A DNA stretch of 64,000 bases from Streptomyces sp. 378 (GTDB lineage Bacteria > Actinomycetota > Actinomycetes > Streptomycetales > Streptomycetaceae). Location: positions 1 to 64,000 of the forward strand of contig NZ_JASKMS010000006.1 in assembly GCF_030124145.1 (NCBI RefSeq), in the 5' to 3' direction. The notes under the pieces are model-generated. The model made no database searches. It worked only from the letters and a program-made list of their open reading frames with translations, and had not been told where the DNA came from. The position numbers were made by a program, and so were the translations under genes. This document shows positions 25,319-32,744 of this stretch, one piece after another; position 1 is the stretch's first letter, and each line of letters begins with the position of its first letter.

Positions 25319-25474
25319 CGACTGGACGGCCTCTCGGACGCGGTCAACGCCCTGGCGGAGCCGCTGTCGAAGCTCGCCGCAGCCGTGGTGAAGCAGTCGG
25401 GGCCATGGCCAGTACGGCACCTGGTCCTCAAGGGCGTCTTCGACTTCCAGCCGGACCCCACCACGCTCAAGTAG
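25319..25474 (+). pseudogene. Possible gene remnant (C-terminal fragment)
   Basis: A 51-codon stretch ending in TAG reads DGLSDAVNALAEPLSK, then LAAAVVKQSGPW and KGVFDFQPDPTTLK. Composition is protein-like, but no start codon precedes it in frame before it runs antisense to the PhzF gene start, and the upstream coding-looking peptide AEDGQDPATDW is in another frame. It may be the tail of a decayed gene. It could also be chance in GC-rich sequence. Confidence 0.3.
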
Positions 25475-25549
25475 CCGTCCGGCTCCTCTACTTGGTCCCG
25501 ACCCACCCCGACACCAGTGCGCGACAAGGTGTGACGACACCCCACCGAG

Positions 25550-25566
25550 GCGGGGCGGGGCCCCGC
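25550..25566. other. Short GC hairpin in long spacer
   Basis: GCGGGGC and GCCCCGC flank GGG in the 520-bp spacer upstream of the lipoprotein gene. It may be a weak terminator; otherwise 25475-25760 holds nothing I can identify. Confidence 0.3.
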
Positions 25567-25762
25567 AGCGGTGCGGCCGCGGCGCCGTCCGGAACGCTCC
25601 CGCAGCCGCAGGACCGCGCGAGGGGCCGTGTCGGGGGGTGTCCGCCCGCGGCGGTTGGCGCGTCAACGCCAGTCGGTCGGCGTGAGACCCCATCGCGCCG
25701 TTCCGAGGACGGACACCCCCCGGCGCGGCCCCGACCCACACCCGGCGCCAGGCGAAGACGCG

Positions 25763-25895
25763 CACCCCCACCCGAGCGGACGCGCACCCCCACCCGTCAC
25801 GAGACGAAACGGACGGGCACCCCCACCCGCCGCAAAGCAAAGCGGACGCGCACCCCCACCCGCCGCGAAGCGAAACGGACACGCACCCCCACCCG
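25763..25895. repeat. Phased CACCCCCACCCG minisatellite
   Basis: Five perfect copies of CACCCCCACCCG start at 25763, 25785, 25818, 25851 and 25884: intervals of 22, 33, 33 and 33 bp, all multiples of 11. Between them are variable CGAAGCGAAACGGAC-like spacers. The array is about 100 bp upstream of the lipoprotein start. The minus-strand open frame through it is a by-product of the 33-bp period. Confidence 0.8.
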
Positions 25896-25945
25896 GCACG
25901 AGGCGAAGCACCACACACACCCACCCCACCACCCCCGCCCAACCG

Positions 25946-25975
25946 CCGGAGGCACCCGGTAGGGTTCGCCTCCGG
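25946..25975 (+). promoter_or_regulatory. Leader hairpin with -10-like loop
   Basis: CCGGAGGC and GCCTCCGG pair around a 14-nt loop containing TAGGGT (25960-25965), a -10-like hexamer. It lies 23 bp before the lipoprotein start. Either a small operator over the promoter or a leader hairpin. Confidence 0.35.
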
Positions 25976-25998
25976 AAAGGGGAAGGTGAAGGTACCCG

Positions 25999-26991
25999 AT
26001 GAGCAGGGATCGCGACCCTCGTACGCTCCGCAGGCCCGCCCGGAGCGCCCTCATAGCAACCTCGGTGGCCGCTTTGTCACTGACGGCCAGTGGATGTGTC
26101 GTCGTGCACGGCGAGCGGGAGATCCTCCCGGCCACGACCCGCGCCGAAGCCGCAAAGGCCCTCCAGGAGTTCACGACCGCGTACAACGAGGCCGACAAGG
26201 CCTACGACGGCGCCCTGGACGCCGACCACACCACCGGCGCCCTCGCCGACATCGACTCGGCCCGCCTGAAGGCCGGGAAGGCCAACAACCCGGCCGGCAA
26301 CCCGAACCACACCCCGCTGAAGCTGACCGACGCGAAGTTCACCATCCCCAAGAAGGCCGGCTGGCCCCGCTGGTTCGTCGTCGACGCGGCCGGCAACAAG
26401 GGCGGCAGCGCCCGTTGGCTGCTGGTGTTCACCCGCAGCAGCCTCGACGACCCGTTCCAGGTGGCCTACCTGACGCTCGTCGCCCCGGGCAAGGTCCCGC
26501 GGTTCAAGACGGACGCCGACGGCTGGGCCGAGCCCGTCCCCGCCGAGTCGACCGACCTGGCCACCGGCCCCGGCGACCTGAGCCGGGCGTACGCGACGTA
26601 CCTGAAGAGCGGCGGGGAGACCTTCACGGACGGCGCCCACACCAGCCAGTGGCGTGCCCTGCGCCAGAAGAACTCCAAGAAGCCGGGCATGGTCACCCAG
26701 TACATCGACGAGCCGCTGACGAACGGCGACTACGCACCGCTGGCGCTGCGCACGACGGACGGCGGTGCGCTGGTGTTCTTCACCACGCGCCACTACGAGA
26801 AGCAGACCGCCCACGCGGGCACGTCCGTGCCCGCCCCGGGCAAGGACGTCCTCGCCCTGACGAAGGGCGAGATCAAGCAGTCCCTCACGATGGAGTTCGT
26901 CTCCAACGAGGTGGCGCTGGACCCCAAGGGCCGGGGCAAGGTGACGATCCTGGGCCGCATCCAGGGCCTGACCGCGGCGGAGGGCTCGTAG
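25999..26991 (+). CDS. Secreted lipoprotein of unknown function
   Basis: A 330-residue lipoprotein: basic N-terminus, hydrophobic stretch ALIATSVAALSLTASGC with lipobox LTASGC (Cys33), then a soluble extracytoplasmic domain of about 295 residues. Visible segments are TTRAEAAKALQEFTTAYNEADKAYD, WPRWFVVDAAGN, ARWLLVFTRSS and YAPLALRTTDGGALVFFTTRHYEKQTA. It belongs to a conserved Streptomyces lipoprotein family, not a recognised binding protein. ATG at 25999 follows GGAAGGTGAAGG. It is convergent with the primase-like gene. Confidence 0.82.
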   Translation: MSRDRDPRTLRRPARSALIATSVAALSLTASGCVVVHGEREILPATTRAEAAKALQEFTTAYNEADKAYDGALDADHTTGALADIDSARLKAGKANNPAGNPNHTPLKLTDAKFTIPKKAGWPRWFVVDAAGNKGGSARWLLVFTRSSLDDPFQVAYLTLVAPGKVPRFKTDADGWAEPVPAESTDLATGPGDLSRAYATYLKSGGETFTDGAHTSQWRALRQKNSKKPGMVTQYIDEPLTNGDYAPLALRTTDGGALVFFTTRHYEKQTAHAGTSVPAPGKDVLALTKGEIKQSLTMEFVSNEVALDPKGRGKVTILGRIQGLTAAEGS

Positions 26992-27024
26992 CCCGGGCCC
27001 TCACGCCACGGGCGCCGACCGGCT

Positions 27025-27765
27025 TCAGTGCCGCCGCGTGGGCCAGGCGGCCCCGGTGGCGTGGTCGGAGTCCTCAGCGGCGTACCGTCCGCCGACCTCC
27101 GTGAGCACCTCCAGCAGGCTCAGCGGATCCGGCAGCGCGTGCTCGGGCCCGCGCACCCACCGCACCGCCCGGTCCTCACCGGGCAGCCGCGCGGGCGGCA
27201 CGAGGACGTAGGAGCCCCGGCAGTGCCAGCGCAGCCCGGGGTGCTCGTCCACCGTCTCGGGATGGCAGTCCAGTTCGCACGGCCACCACTCGTCCTCGTC
27301 CTCCGGCGTGCCCCGCGTGAGGGTGAAGAAGAGGAGACGGCCGTCGTCGCTCTCGGCGACCGGCCCGACCTCGACACCGGCGGCGAGCAGCTGCTCCAAC
27401 GCGTCGCGACCGGCATCGAGGGGCACGTCGAGGACGTCGTGCACCATGCCGGTCGCGGTGATGAAGTTGGCCTGCGGCTGATGGCGGGCCCAGCGCTCGA
27501 TCTGGGCGGGGTCGGTGGTGGACTGCGTCTGCCAGGCGAAGGACACCGGGTGCCGGGCGGGGGTGGGACAGCCGACCCGGTCGCAGGAGCAGCGGTACCC
27601 GGAGGGATGGGCGGCGGGCGCGAGGGGCAGTCCCGCGTCGGCGGCGGCGAGCAGCAGGGCCTCACGGCCGCCGTCCCCGGCGGCCTCCTTCGGCCGGCGC
27701 CCGGCGCGCAGCCACTGGGTGAATTTGCCCTGCCGGCCGGTCCGGCCGCCGAACTCCGCGCTCAT
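27025..27765 (-). CDS. Bifunctional DNA primase/polymerase-like protein
   Basis: A 246-residue protein related to the N-terminal primase-polymerase (Prim-Pol) domain of actinobacteria: LLLAAADAGLPLAPAAHPSGYRCSCDRVGCPTPARHPVSFAWQ, then WARHQPQANFITATGMVHDVLDVPLDAG. Family members usually have an Asp-x-Asp metal site; here the region reads DVLDVPLDA, so catalysis is uncertain. Two CxCxxxxC cysteines (CSCDRVGC) suggest a zinc knuckle. No helicase domain follows, so this is a stand-alone form frequent in Streptomyces. ATG at 27765. Confidence 0.8.
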   Translation of the reverse strand: MSAEFGGRTGRQGKFTQWLRAGRRPKEAAGDGGREALLLAAADAGLPLAPAAHPSGYRCSCDRVGCPTPARHPVSFAWQTQSTTDPAQIERWARHQPQANFITATGMVHDVLDVPLDAGRDALEQLLAAGVEVGPVAESDDGRLLFFTLTRGTPEDEDEWWPCELDCHPETVDEHPGLRWHCRGSYVLVPPARLPGEDRAVRWVRGPEHALPDPLSLLEVLTEVGGRYAAEDSDHATGAAWPTRRH

Positions 27766-27972
27766 CTATCCCCTCGCCTCGCCGTCGTGCCGAACAGCAT
27801 GCCTCATGGTCCCATCCTCCCGCGCACCGGGGGCCAGTGCCCACATCCGGGACAGGAGGGAACGCAACGTACACCCGGCACCCGATGGGAGGAGAACCGG
27901 CGAGCCCCACCCTCCCCACGATCGGGTGTCATTGCCTGCTTTGCCATGACATGGCGTCCTACCGTGGTCGCC

Positions 27973-28830
27973 ATGGTCACAAGGATCGCGCTGACGGGTC
28001 TGGCCTCCGTGGCTTCCGTGGTCTCGCTGACCCTCGCCGGACCCGGCGGCCGCGCCCCGGCCCCGCTGGAGTGGGGCGCGGGACCGCTGACCGTGGCGGC
28101 CCTGCCCCGGATCACGTACGTCGCGCACCGCGGCGGCGCCCGTGAGGTCCCGGAGAACAGCATGACGGGACTGGCCGCCGCCTACGAGCGCGGGACGGCG
28201 CAGGTGCTCGACTTCGACACCCGGGTGCTGCGCGACGGCACGCCGGTGGTGTTCCACGACGAGACCCTGAACCGCACCACCTACCTGGGCGGTGAGGTGC
28301 GCGCCCTGAACGCCCGGGAGTGGCAGGGCGTACGGCTGCGCCCGAAGGACAGGCTGCCCGGGAGCTGGCGATCGGAGCGGCCGCCGACGGTCGCCGAGGT
28401 GCTGGATCGTTTCGGCGGGCGGATCGTGCTGATGCTGGAGGCGAAGGACCCGCGCGGTCTGAACCGGCTGGCCGAGCTGATCCGGGCCCGCGGCCTGACC
28501 CGCTCGGTGTTCGTGAACTCCAACGACCCCGAGGTGGCCCGGCGCGTCCACCGCCTCGGGCTGCTCTCACAGTTGTGGCGCTCGGCGCAGCAACTGCGCA
28601 CGGACCGCCCGGAGCGCTGGCGGTCGTACGTGGACCTGCTGGACGTGGACCACCGGTCGCGCGACGCGGACCTGGTGCGCGCGGTGAACTCGGGGATCGC
28701 CCGGGTGTGGGCGCACACCGTGGTGACGGACGCCCAGCGGGACCGGGTGCTGGCGCTGGGCTGCGACGGTGTGATCACGGACACGCCGGGGCGCCTGGCC
28801 CGGGCCGCTCAGCGCGGGGCCAGGCCGTGA
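27973..28830 (+). CDS. Secreted glycerophosphodiester phosphodiesterase
   Basis: A 285-residue GDPD-family TIM barrel with an N-terminal export signal (VTRIALTGLASVASVVSLTLAG). Catalytic region: YVAHRGGAREVPENSMTGL (His52, Arg53, Glu61) and VLDFDTRVLRDGTPVVFHDETLNRTT (acidic metal ligand, His95, Asp96), later LMLEAKDP and GCDGVITDTPGRL. It would release sn-glycerol 3-phosphate from deacylated phospholipids outside the cell. The start at 27973 gives a standard signal peptide; an in-frame ATG at 27946 is possible. Its last 22 bp overlap the tail of the convergent tetR gene. Confidence 0.88.
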   Translation: MVTRIALTGLASVASVVSLTLAGPGGRAPAPLEWGAGPLTVAALPRITYVAHRGGAREVPENSMTGLAAAYERGTAQVLDFDTRVLRDGTPVVFHDETLNRTTYLGGEVRALNAREWQGVRLRPKDRLPGSWRSERPPTVAEVLDRFGGRIVLMLEAKDPRGLNRLAELIRARGLTRSVFVNSNDPEVARRVHRLGLLSQLWRSAQQLRTDRPERWRSYVDLLDVDHRSRDADLVRAVNSGIARVWAHTVVTDAQRDRVLALGCDGVITDTPGRLARAAQRGARP

Positions 28831-29450
28831 AGGGCGTAGTCGACGAGGGTGTCGGTGTACTCGTGGGAGATCGGGCCCGTGTGCTGGAGCCAGCGCTGGG
28901 CGAGCGGGGAGACGAAGAGCTCCAGGGCGATGCGCGGGTCGATCTCGGGCCGCACCTGGCCGGCGTCCTGCGCGGCGCGCAACCGGCCGATGTAGAGGTC
29001 GAGTGAGGGCTGCGTCAGCTTGGCCACGAACTCGCGCCCGAGCTGCTCGTTGACCACGCCCTCGGCGGCCAGCGCGCGGCAGGGCGCCTCGAACGTCGGG
29101 TCGCGCAGTTCGTCGACGGTGGCCCGCAGGACGGTCTTGAGGTCGGCGGCGAGGTCGCCGGTGTCCGGGAAGGTGTACGGCGCGGGTCCGGCCTCCGGGA
29201 CGGACCGCTCGGCCAGGTCGAGGAACGCCTCCATCAGCACGTCCGCCTTGGACGACCACCATCGGTAGATCGTCTGCTTGCCGACACCGGCACGGGCGGC
29301 GATGCCCTCGATGGTGGTCTTGGGGTAGCCGACCTCGACGACCAGCGCGAGGGCGGCGTCGTAGATGGCGCGGCGGGACTTCTCGCTGCGCCGGGCGGAG
29401 TCGGGGGCGGGCTTGCCGGGAGCGGGCTGGGTGGACTTCTGGACGGCCAT
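28809..29450 (-). CDS. TetR-family regulator
   Basis: A 213-residue repressor: HTH TTIEGIAARAGVGKQTIYRWWSSKADVL (about 45-72) and a helical ligand domain (LKTVLRATVDELRDPTFEAPCRALAAEG). It is similar in layout to the TetR at 9062-9712. ATG at 29450. Divergent from the DUF6243 gene; the 107-bp gap holds two matching operator-like palindromes, so it probably represses both itself and that gene. The 3' end overlaps the GDPD gene on the other strand. Confidence 0.92.
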   Translation of the reverse strand: MAVQKSTQPAPGKPAPDSARRSEKSRRAIYDAALALVVEVGYPKTTIEGIAARAGVGKQTIYRWWSSKADVLMEAFLDLAERSVPEAGPAPYTFPDTGDLAADLKTVLRATVDELRDPTFEAPCRALAAEGVVNEQLGREFVAKLTQPSLDLYIGRLRAAQDAGQVRPEIDPRIALELFVSPLAQRWLQHTGPISHEYTDTLVDYALHGLAPR

Positions 29451-29471
29451 GGCCCGAATTTATCAGATTGA

Positions 29472-29526
29472 CAAGACGGAGCGTCTCGCGGACAGTCGGG
29501 GAACATGTGCGAGACGAACCGTCTCG
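29472..29526. promoter_or_regulatory. Two TetR operators in divergent spacer
   Basis: CAAGACG-GAG-CGTCTCG (29472-29488) and CGAGACG-AAC-CGTCTCG (29510-29526) have the same 7-3-7 architecture, the second perfect and the first with one mismatch. Centres are 38 bp apart. One lies close to each promoter of the divergent tetR and DUF6243 genes. Confidence 0.75.
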
Positions 29527-29557
29527 TCGCGGATGATGACCACGGAAGGAGTCCGAG

Positions 29558-29764
29558 ATGACCCGAGGCGGAGCCGGAAACATGCTGGGTGTCGGCGGAT
29601 CGCGCAGGAACCTCGGCCGCAACGCGCTGCGCGGCGGCGGCCAGGGCGACCGGATCGGCGGCGGTGTCGACCCGCAGGCCCAGAAGCGCGAACTGCTGCG
29701 CAGGCTGCAGGAGAAACGACAGCGCAAAGCGCAGCAGGAGGGCACGGCCGACACGGCGTCGTGA
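29558..29764 (+). CDS. DUF6243-family small protein
   Basis: A 68-residue protein: Gly/Arg-rich N-terminus (MTRGGAGNMLGVGGSRRNLGRNALRGGG), then a highly charged helix PQAQKRELLRRLQEKRQRKAQQEG. This matches a small Streptomyces family of unknown function, possibly nucleic-acid binding given its charge. GGAAGGAG lies 9 nt before the ATG. It shares the operator pair with the divergent tetR gene. Followed directly by a minisatellite. Confidence 0.82.
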   Translation: MTRGGAGNMLGVGGSRRNLGRNALRGGGQGDRIGGGVDPQAQKRELLRRLQEKRQRKAQQEGTADTAS

Positions 29765-29820
29765 GCCTCCCCCGCGCGAGGGCGGGCCCAGTGCGAGGGC
29801 GGGCCCCGGTGTGAGGGGGG

Positions 29821-30020
29821 ACACCCCCGCACGAGGGGGACCCCCGCACGAGGGCGGACCCCCGCACGAGGGCGGACCCCCGCACGAGGGCGGACCCCCG
29901 CACGAGGGCGGACCCCCGCACGAGGGCGGACCCCCGCACGAGGGCGGACCCCCGCACGAGGGCGGACCCCCGCACGAGGGGGACCCCCGCACGAGGGGGA
30001 CCCCCGCACGAGGGGGGTCC
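29821..30020. repeat. 18-bp minisatellite, 11 units
   Basis: Seven consecutive perfect 18-bp units beginning ACCCCCGCACGAGGGCGG (29840-29965) are preceded by one 19-bp variant (29821-29839) and followed by three shortened variants ending GAGGGGG. Related, more diverged CGAGGGCGGGCCC copies extend left to about 29775. The array fills the gap between the DUF6243 stop and the Rsm22-like stop. Open frames through it (repeat peptide SCGGPP or its antisense) are artefacts. Confidence 0.9.
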
Positions 30021-30197
30021 GCCCGGGCTGTCCGGCGGATGTACTGAGGCGGTCGCGACCCCGGGACCGGCGGACACCCGCCCACCAGGTGGTCCTCACC
30101 CCCGGCGAACAGAACCGGCGGTCCTGCTCGGCGCCGACCAACTCCGGGTCGGGCACCGCTACTGCGTACCCGACAGAAGCTCAGGAGGCGCCGGAGT

Positions 30198-31181
30198 TCA
30201 GGAGGAGGGCCAGGCGTCTCCCCAGTCGGCGTCGCGTGCGGCCTTGTACAGGTCGCCGTGGCGCTTGGTGACGGTGGCGCGGCGCAGGGACGGTTCGCTC
30301 TCGCACAGGTCGAGGAGGACTTGGCCCTTGCGGATCTGGGGGCGCCGGACGACCCGGTTGGCAACCGGTTCGACGGGGAAGCGGGCGGCGGCGACGTAGG
30401 CGAACTTCTCGTCCTCGTAGGCGAGGGAGCCGCCCTTGATCTGACGGTGCAGGGAGGAACGGCTGACCCGGGCGGAGAAGTGGCACCAGTCCGTGCCGGG
30501 GGCGATGGGGCAGGCGGCGCTGTGCGGGCAGGGGGCGGCGATGCGGAAACCGGCCCTGATCAGCCGGTCGCGGGCCTCGATGAGGCGGGCGTAGCCGTCG
30601 GGGGTGCCGGGCTCGACGATCACGACGGCCTGTGCGGCGGCCGCGGCGGCGTCGACGAGGGCGGTGCGGTCGGCGGCGGTCAGCTCGTTGAGGACGTAGG
30701 AGACGGTGACGAGGTCCGTGCTGTCGAGGCTGAGCGCCGCTCCGATCCGGGAGCGCCGCCAGCGTACGTTCCGCAGCTCCGGGTTGGCCGCGGCGATCTC
30801 CCGCCCCAGGGCGAGCGCGGGCTCGGCCCAGTCGAGCACGGTGACGGGCCGCTCCCCGCCCCAGACCGCGTTCACGGCCCAGGCGGCGGCGCCCGTGCCC
30901 CCACCGAGGTCGGTGTGCCCGCCCGGCACCCACGCGGGCACGGTGTCCGCGAACGCCTCCAGCGCGGCGCGGACCGCCTCGAAGGTCGCGGGCATCCGGT
31001 AGGCGGCGTAGGCGACGACGTCGGCCCGGTCCCGGAGGATGGGGGCGTCGGTCGGGGTGGCGCCCCGGTAGCTGGCGATCAGCCGCTCGACCGCCTGCGA
31101 GGCCTGCCGGGGCGGCAGCCCGTCGAGCAGACCGGCGAGGGCGGCCCGGAGATTTTCGGCCGGGGGTGCGGGGGCGTTCAC
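30198..31181 (-). CDS. Rsm22-like small-subunit methyltransferase family protein
   Basis: A 327-residue protein of the ribosomal small subunit Rsm22 family. N-terminal helical region (ASQAVERLIASYRG, AYAAYRMPATFEAVRAAL), SAM-binding core GGHTDLGGGTGAAAWAV, VTVSYVLNELTAADR, and the family cysteine cluster PCPHSAACPIAPGTDWCHFSARV, which in related proteins binds metal or an Fe-S cluster. The end KRHGDLYKAARDADWGDAWP is also conserved. GTG start at 31181. Ribosome assembly role is inferred from the mitochondrial relatives. Confidence 0.88.
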   Translation of the reverse strand: MNAPAPPAENLRAALAGLLDGLPPRQASQAVERLIASYRGATPTDAPILRDRADVVAYAAYRMPATFEAVRAALEAFADTVPAWVPGGHTDLGGGTGAAAWAVNAVWGGERPVTVLDWAEPALALGREIAAANPELRNVRWRRSRIGAALSLDSTDLVTVSYVLNELTAADRTALVDAAAAAAQAVVIVEPGTPDGYARLIEARDRLIRAGFRIAAPCPHSAACPIAPGTDWCHFSARVSRSSLHRQIKGGSLAYEDEKFAYVAAARFPVEPVANRVVRRPQIRKGQVLLDLCESEPSLRRATVTKRHGDLYKAARDADWGDAWPSS

Positions 31182-31330
31182 CCGGCGATTCTACGAGGCG
31201 GCCCGGGCGGGCGCGGCGCTCACCCAGGGCGGTCCGCGCCCGGGCTTCAGGCCACCGTCGGACGTAGCCGCCGCCGTCCGCCTCCACCCCGGCTCCGGGC
31301 CCGGCCTGCGCCGGCTCGGCCCGGCCCGGC

Positions 31331-31472
31331 TCGGCTCGGCTCGGCTCGGCTCGGCTCGGCTCGGCTCGGCGGCCAGGTCATGTCCACCGCCACCGCCGCG
31401 ACCGCACGCGACCTCCACGACCGTCCGGACCACGGCGCACGACCGTCCGGACCACGGCGCACGACGGTCCGG
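31331..31472. repeat. TCGGC microsatellite and 22-bp tandem repeat
   Basis: Eight perfect TCGGC units run from 31331 to 31370. Then GACCGTCCGGACCACGGCGC-type 22-bp units are repeated perfectly at 31419-31440 and 31441-31462, with 10 bp of a third. They occupy the 438-bp spacer between the Rsm22-like gene and the serine hydrolase end. A small ATG frame at 31380 overlaps them but has no ribosome site. I see no gene in 31182-31619. Confidence 0.85.
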
Positions 31473-31619
31473 GAAGCGGCCGGGCTCCCCCGGGCCGCCC
31501 GTGCCGGTCACCGCGGGACGACGCGACGGCCCCCACGGAGACCGCGTCCGCCGCCCAAGCCGTGAGGCGACGACACCACTCCCCGACCGGGCGCCCCGGC
31601 CCCACCCCTCACCGGAGGG

Positions 31620-32744
31620 TCACCGCACCGCCCGCGCCACCCGGGACGCCGCCGCGGCCCTCGGGGCGCTGTCCGGGCGGCGGCGGCGCGGGTGGACCGC
31701 GTTGGTGAGGAGGACCAGGAACGTGTCCGTGGCGGGGTCGAGGACGAGGGACGTGCCCGTGAAGCCCGTGTGCCCCGCCGCGCCGCGGCCCGCGAGGTCG
31801 CCCATGAACCACGGCTGGTCGAGGGCGAACCCGAGACCCGGCGGGGTGAAGAGCAGCTCGACGAAGTCCGGCCCGAGGATGCGGGCGGGGCCGTAGGAGC
31901 CGCCGGCGAGGAGGGTGCGGCAGAACACCGCGAGGTCCCGGCCGGTGGAGAACAGCCCCGCGTGGCCGGCCACGCCCCCCAGCGCCCAGGCGTTCTCGTC
32001 GTGGACCTCGCCGCGCAGCATCCCCCGGTCCGCCTTGGCCCACGGCCGCCGCTGGTCCTCCGTCGCCGCGGCCTCCGGGCACGGCCCGAAGTCCGTCGAT
32101 GTCATGCCCAGCGGCCGGGTGATGCCGTCGTGGACAAGGACGTCGAAAGTGCGGCCGGTGAGGCGCTCCAGGACGTGCTGGAGGAGGAGCATGTTGAGGT
32201 CGGAGTAGCCGTACGTGCCCGGCGCCCCGACCGGCGACTCCGCCTGGAGCGCGGCGAGCCGTTGCGCGTCGTCGGCGTAGTCGTAGAGGGGCAGTTCTGG
32301 CCGTAGCCCCGACGTGTGGGTGAGCAGCTGCCGCACGGTGATGCCGTGCCGGGCGGCCCCCGTGAAGTCGGGCAGGTACGCGCCGACCTTCGCGTCGATG
32401 CCGAGCGTGCCGCGCTCGATCTGCTGCACGGCGGCCACGGACGTGAACAGCTTGGTGAGTGACGCGAGGTCGAAGGGCGTGCCGACGGTCATGGGGACCC
32501 GGTCCTCGGGGGGCAGTTCCACCCCGGCGTCGGTGTCGGGGTCGTAGGACGCGTAGCGCACGGCCCAGCCCGCCGCCTCCTCGACCGCGATCACCGGGCC
32601 GCGCCCGACGACCAGGACGGCGCCGGGGGCCCAGGGGCGCTGCCCGGTGGTGAGGACGTGGACCTCCCGGACGAGGTGGCGCAGTTCCGCGGGATCGAGG
32701 CCGGCCCGCTCGGGCGTGCCGTCGCGCAGTCTGGGTGCGCTCAG
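31620..32744 (-). CDS. Serine hydrolase (class C beta-lactamase/DD-peptidase fold)
   Basis: A 374-residue penicillin-binding-fold hydrolase. The nucleophile motif is FDLASLTKLF (SxxK), the second motif GYSDLN (YxN-like) and the third AGHTGFTGTS (KTG-like HTG). There is no signal peptide, so it may be cytosolic. It could be an esterase, carboxypeptidase or beta-lactamase-like enzyme. The start is unusual: the family-like N-terminus SAPRLRDGTPERAGLDP is preceded by no ATG, GTG or TTG, but by CTG at 32744, 7 nt after a perfect GGAGGGAG. CTG overlaps the stop of the MFS gene (CTGA), so coupled CTG initiation is likely. Confidence 0.85.
   Translation of the reverse strand: MSAPRLRDGTPERAGLDPAELRHLVREVHVLTTGQRPWAPGAVLVVGRGPVIAVEEAAGWAVRYASYDPDTDAGVELPPEDRVPMTVGTPFDLASLTKLFTSVAAVQQIERGTLGIDAKVGAYLPDFTGAARHGITVRQLLTHTSGLRPELPLYDYADDAQRLAALQAESPVGAPGTYGYSDLNMLLLQHVLERLTGRTFDVLVHDGITRPLGMTSTDFGPCPEAAATEDQRRPWAKADRGMLRGEVHDENAWALGGVAGHAGLFSTGRDLAVFCRTLLAGGSYGPARILGPDFVELLFTPPGLGFALDQPWFMGDLAGRGAAGHTGFTGTSLVLDPATDTFLVLLTNAVHPRRRRPDSAPRAAAASRVARAVR

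Noticed and set aside
25274..25942. Minus-strand Gly/Trp/Cys-rich repeat protein through the phased minisatellite
   Set aside because: It is produced by the 33-bp period; no start signal, and composition is unlike any neighbouring gene.
29821..30020. CRISPR-like array
   Set aside because: Units are directly adjacent with no unique spacers, so it is a minisatellite; the same holds for the 23-bp and 33-bp arrays. No cas genes are present.
29463..30077. Minus-strand repeat protein (SCGGPP/ALVRGS-like peptide) through the 18-bp array
   Set aside because: The frame exists because 18 is a multiple of 3; there is no ribosome site, and the 17-bp variant units break the frame.
31380..31565. Small + strand gene of 61 codons in the repeat spacer
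   Set aside because: No ribosome site, Arg/Pro/Thr-rich content and overlap with the 22-bp tandem repeat.
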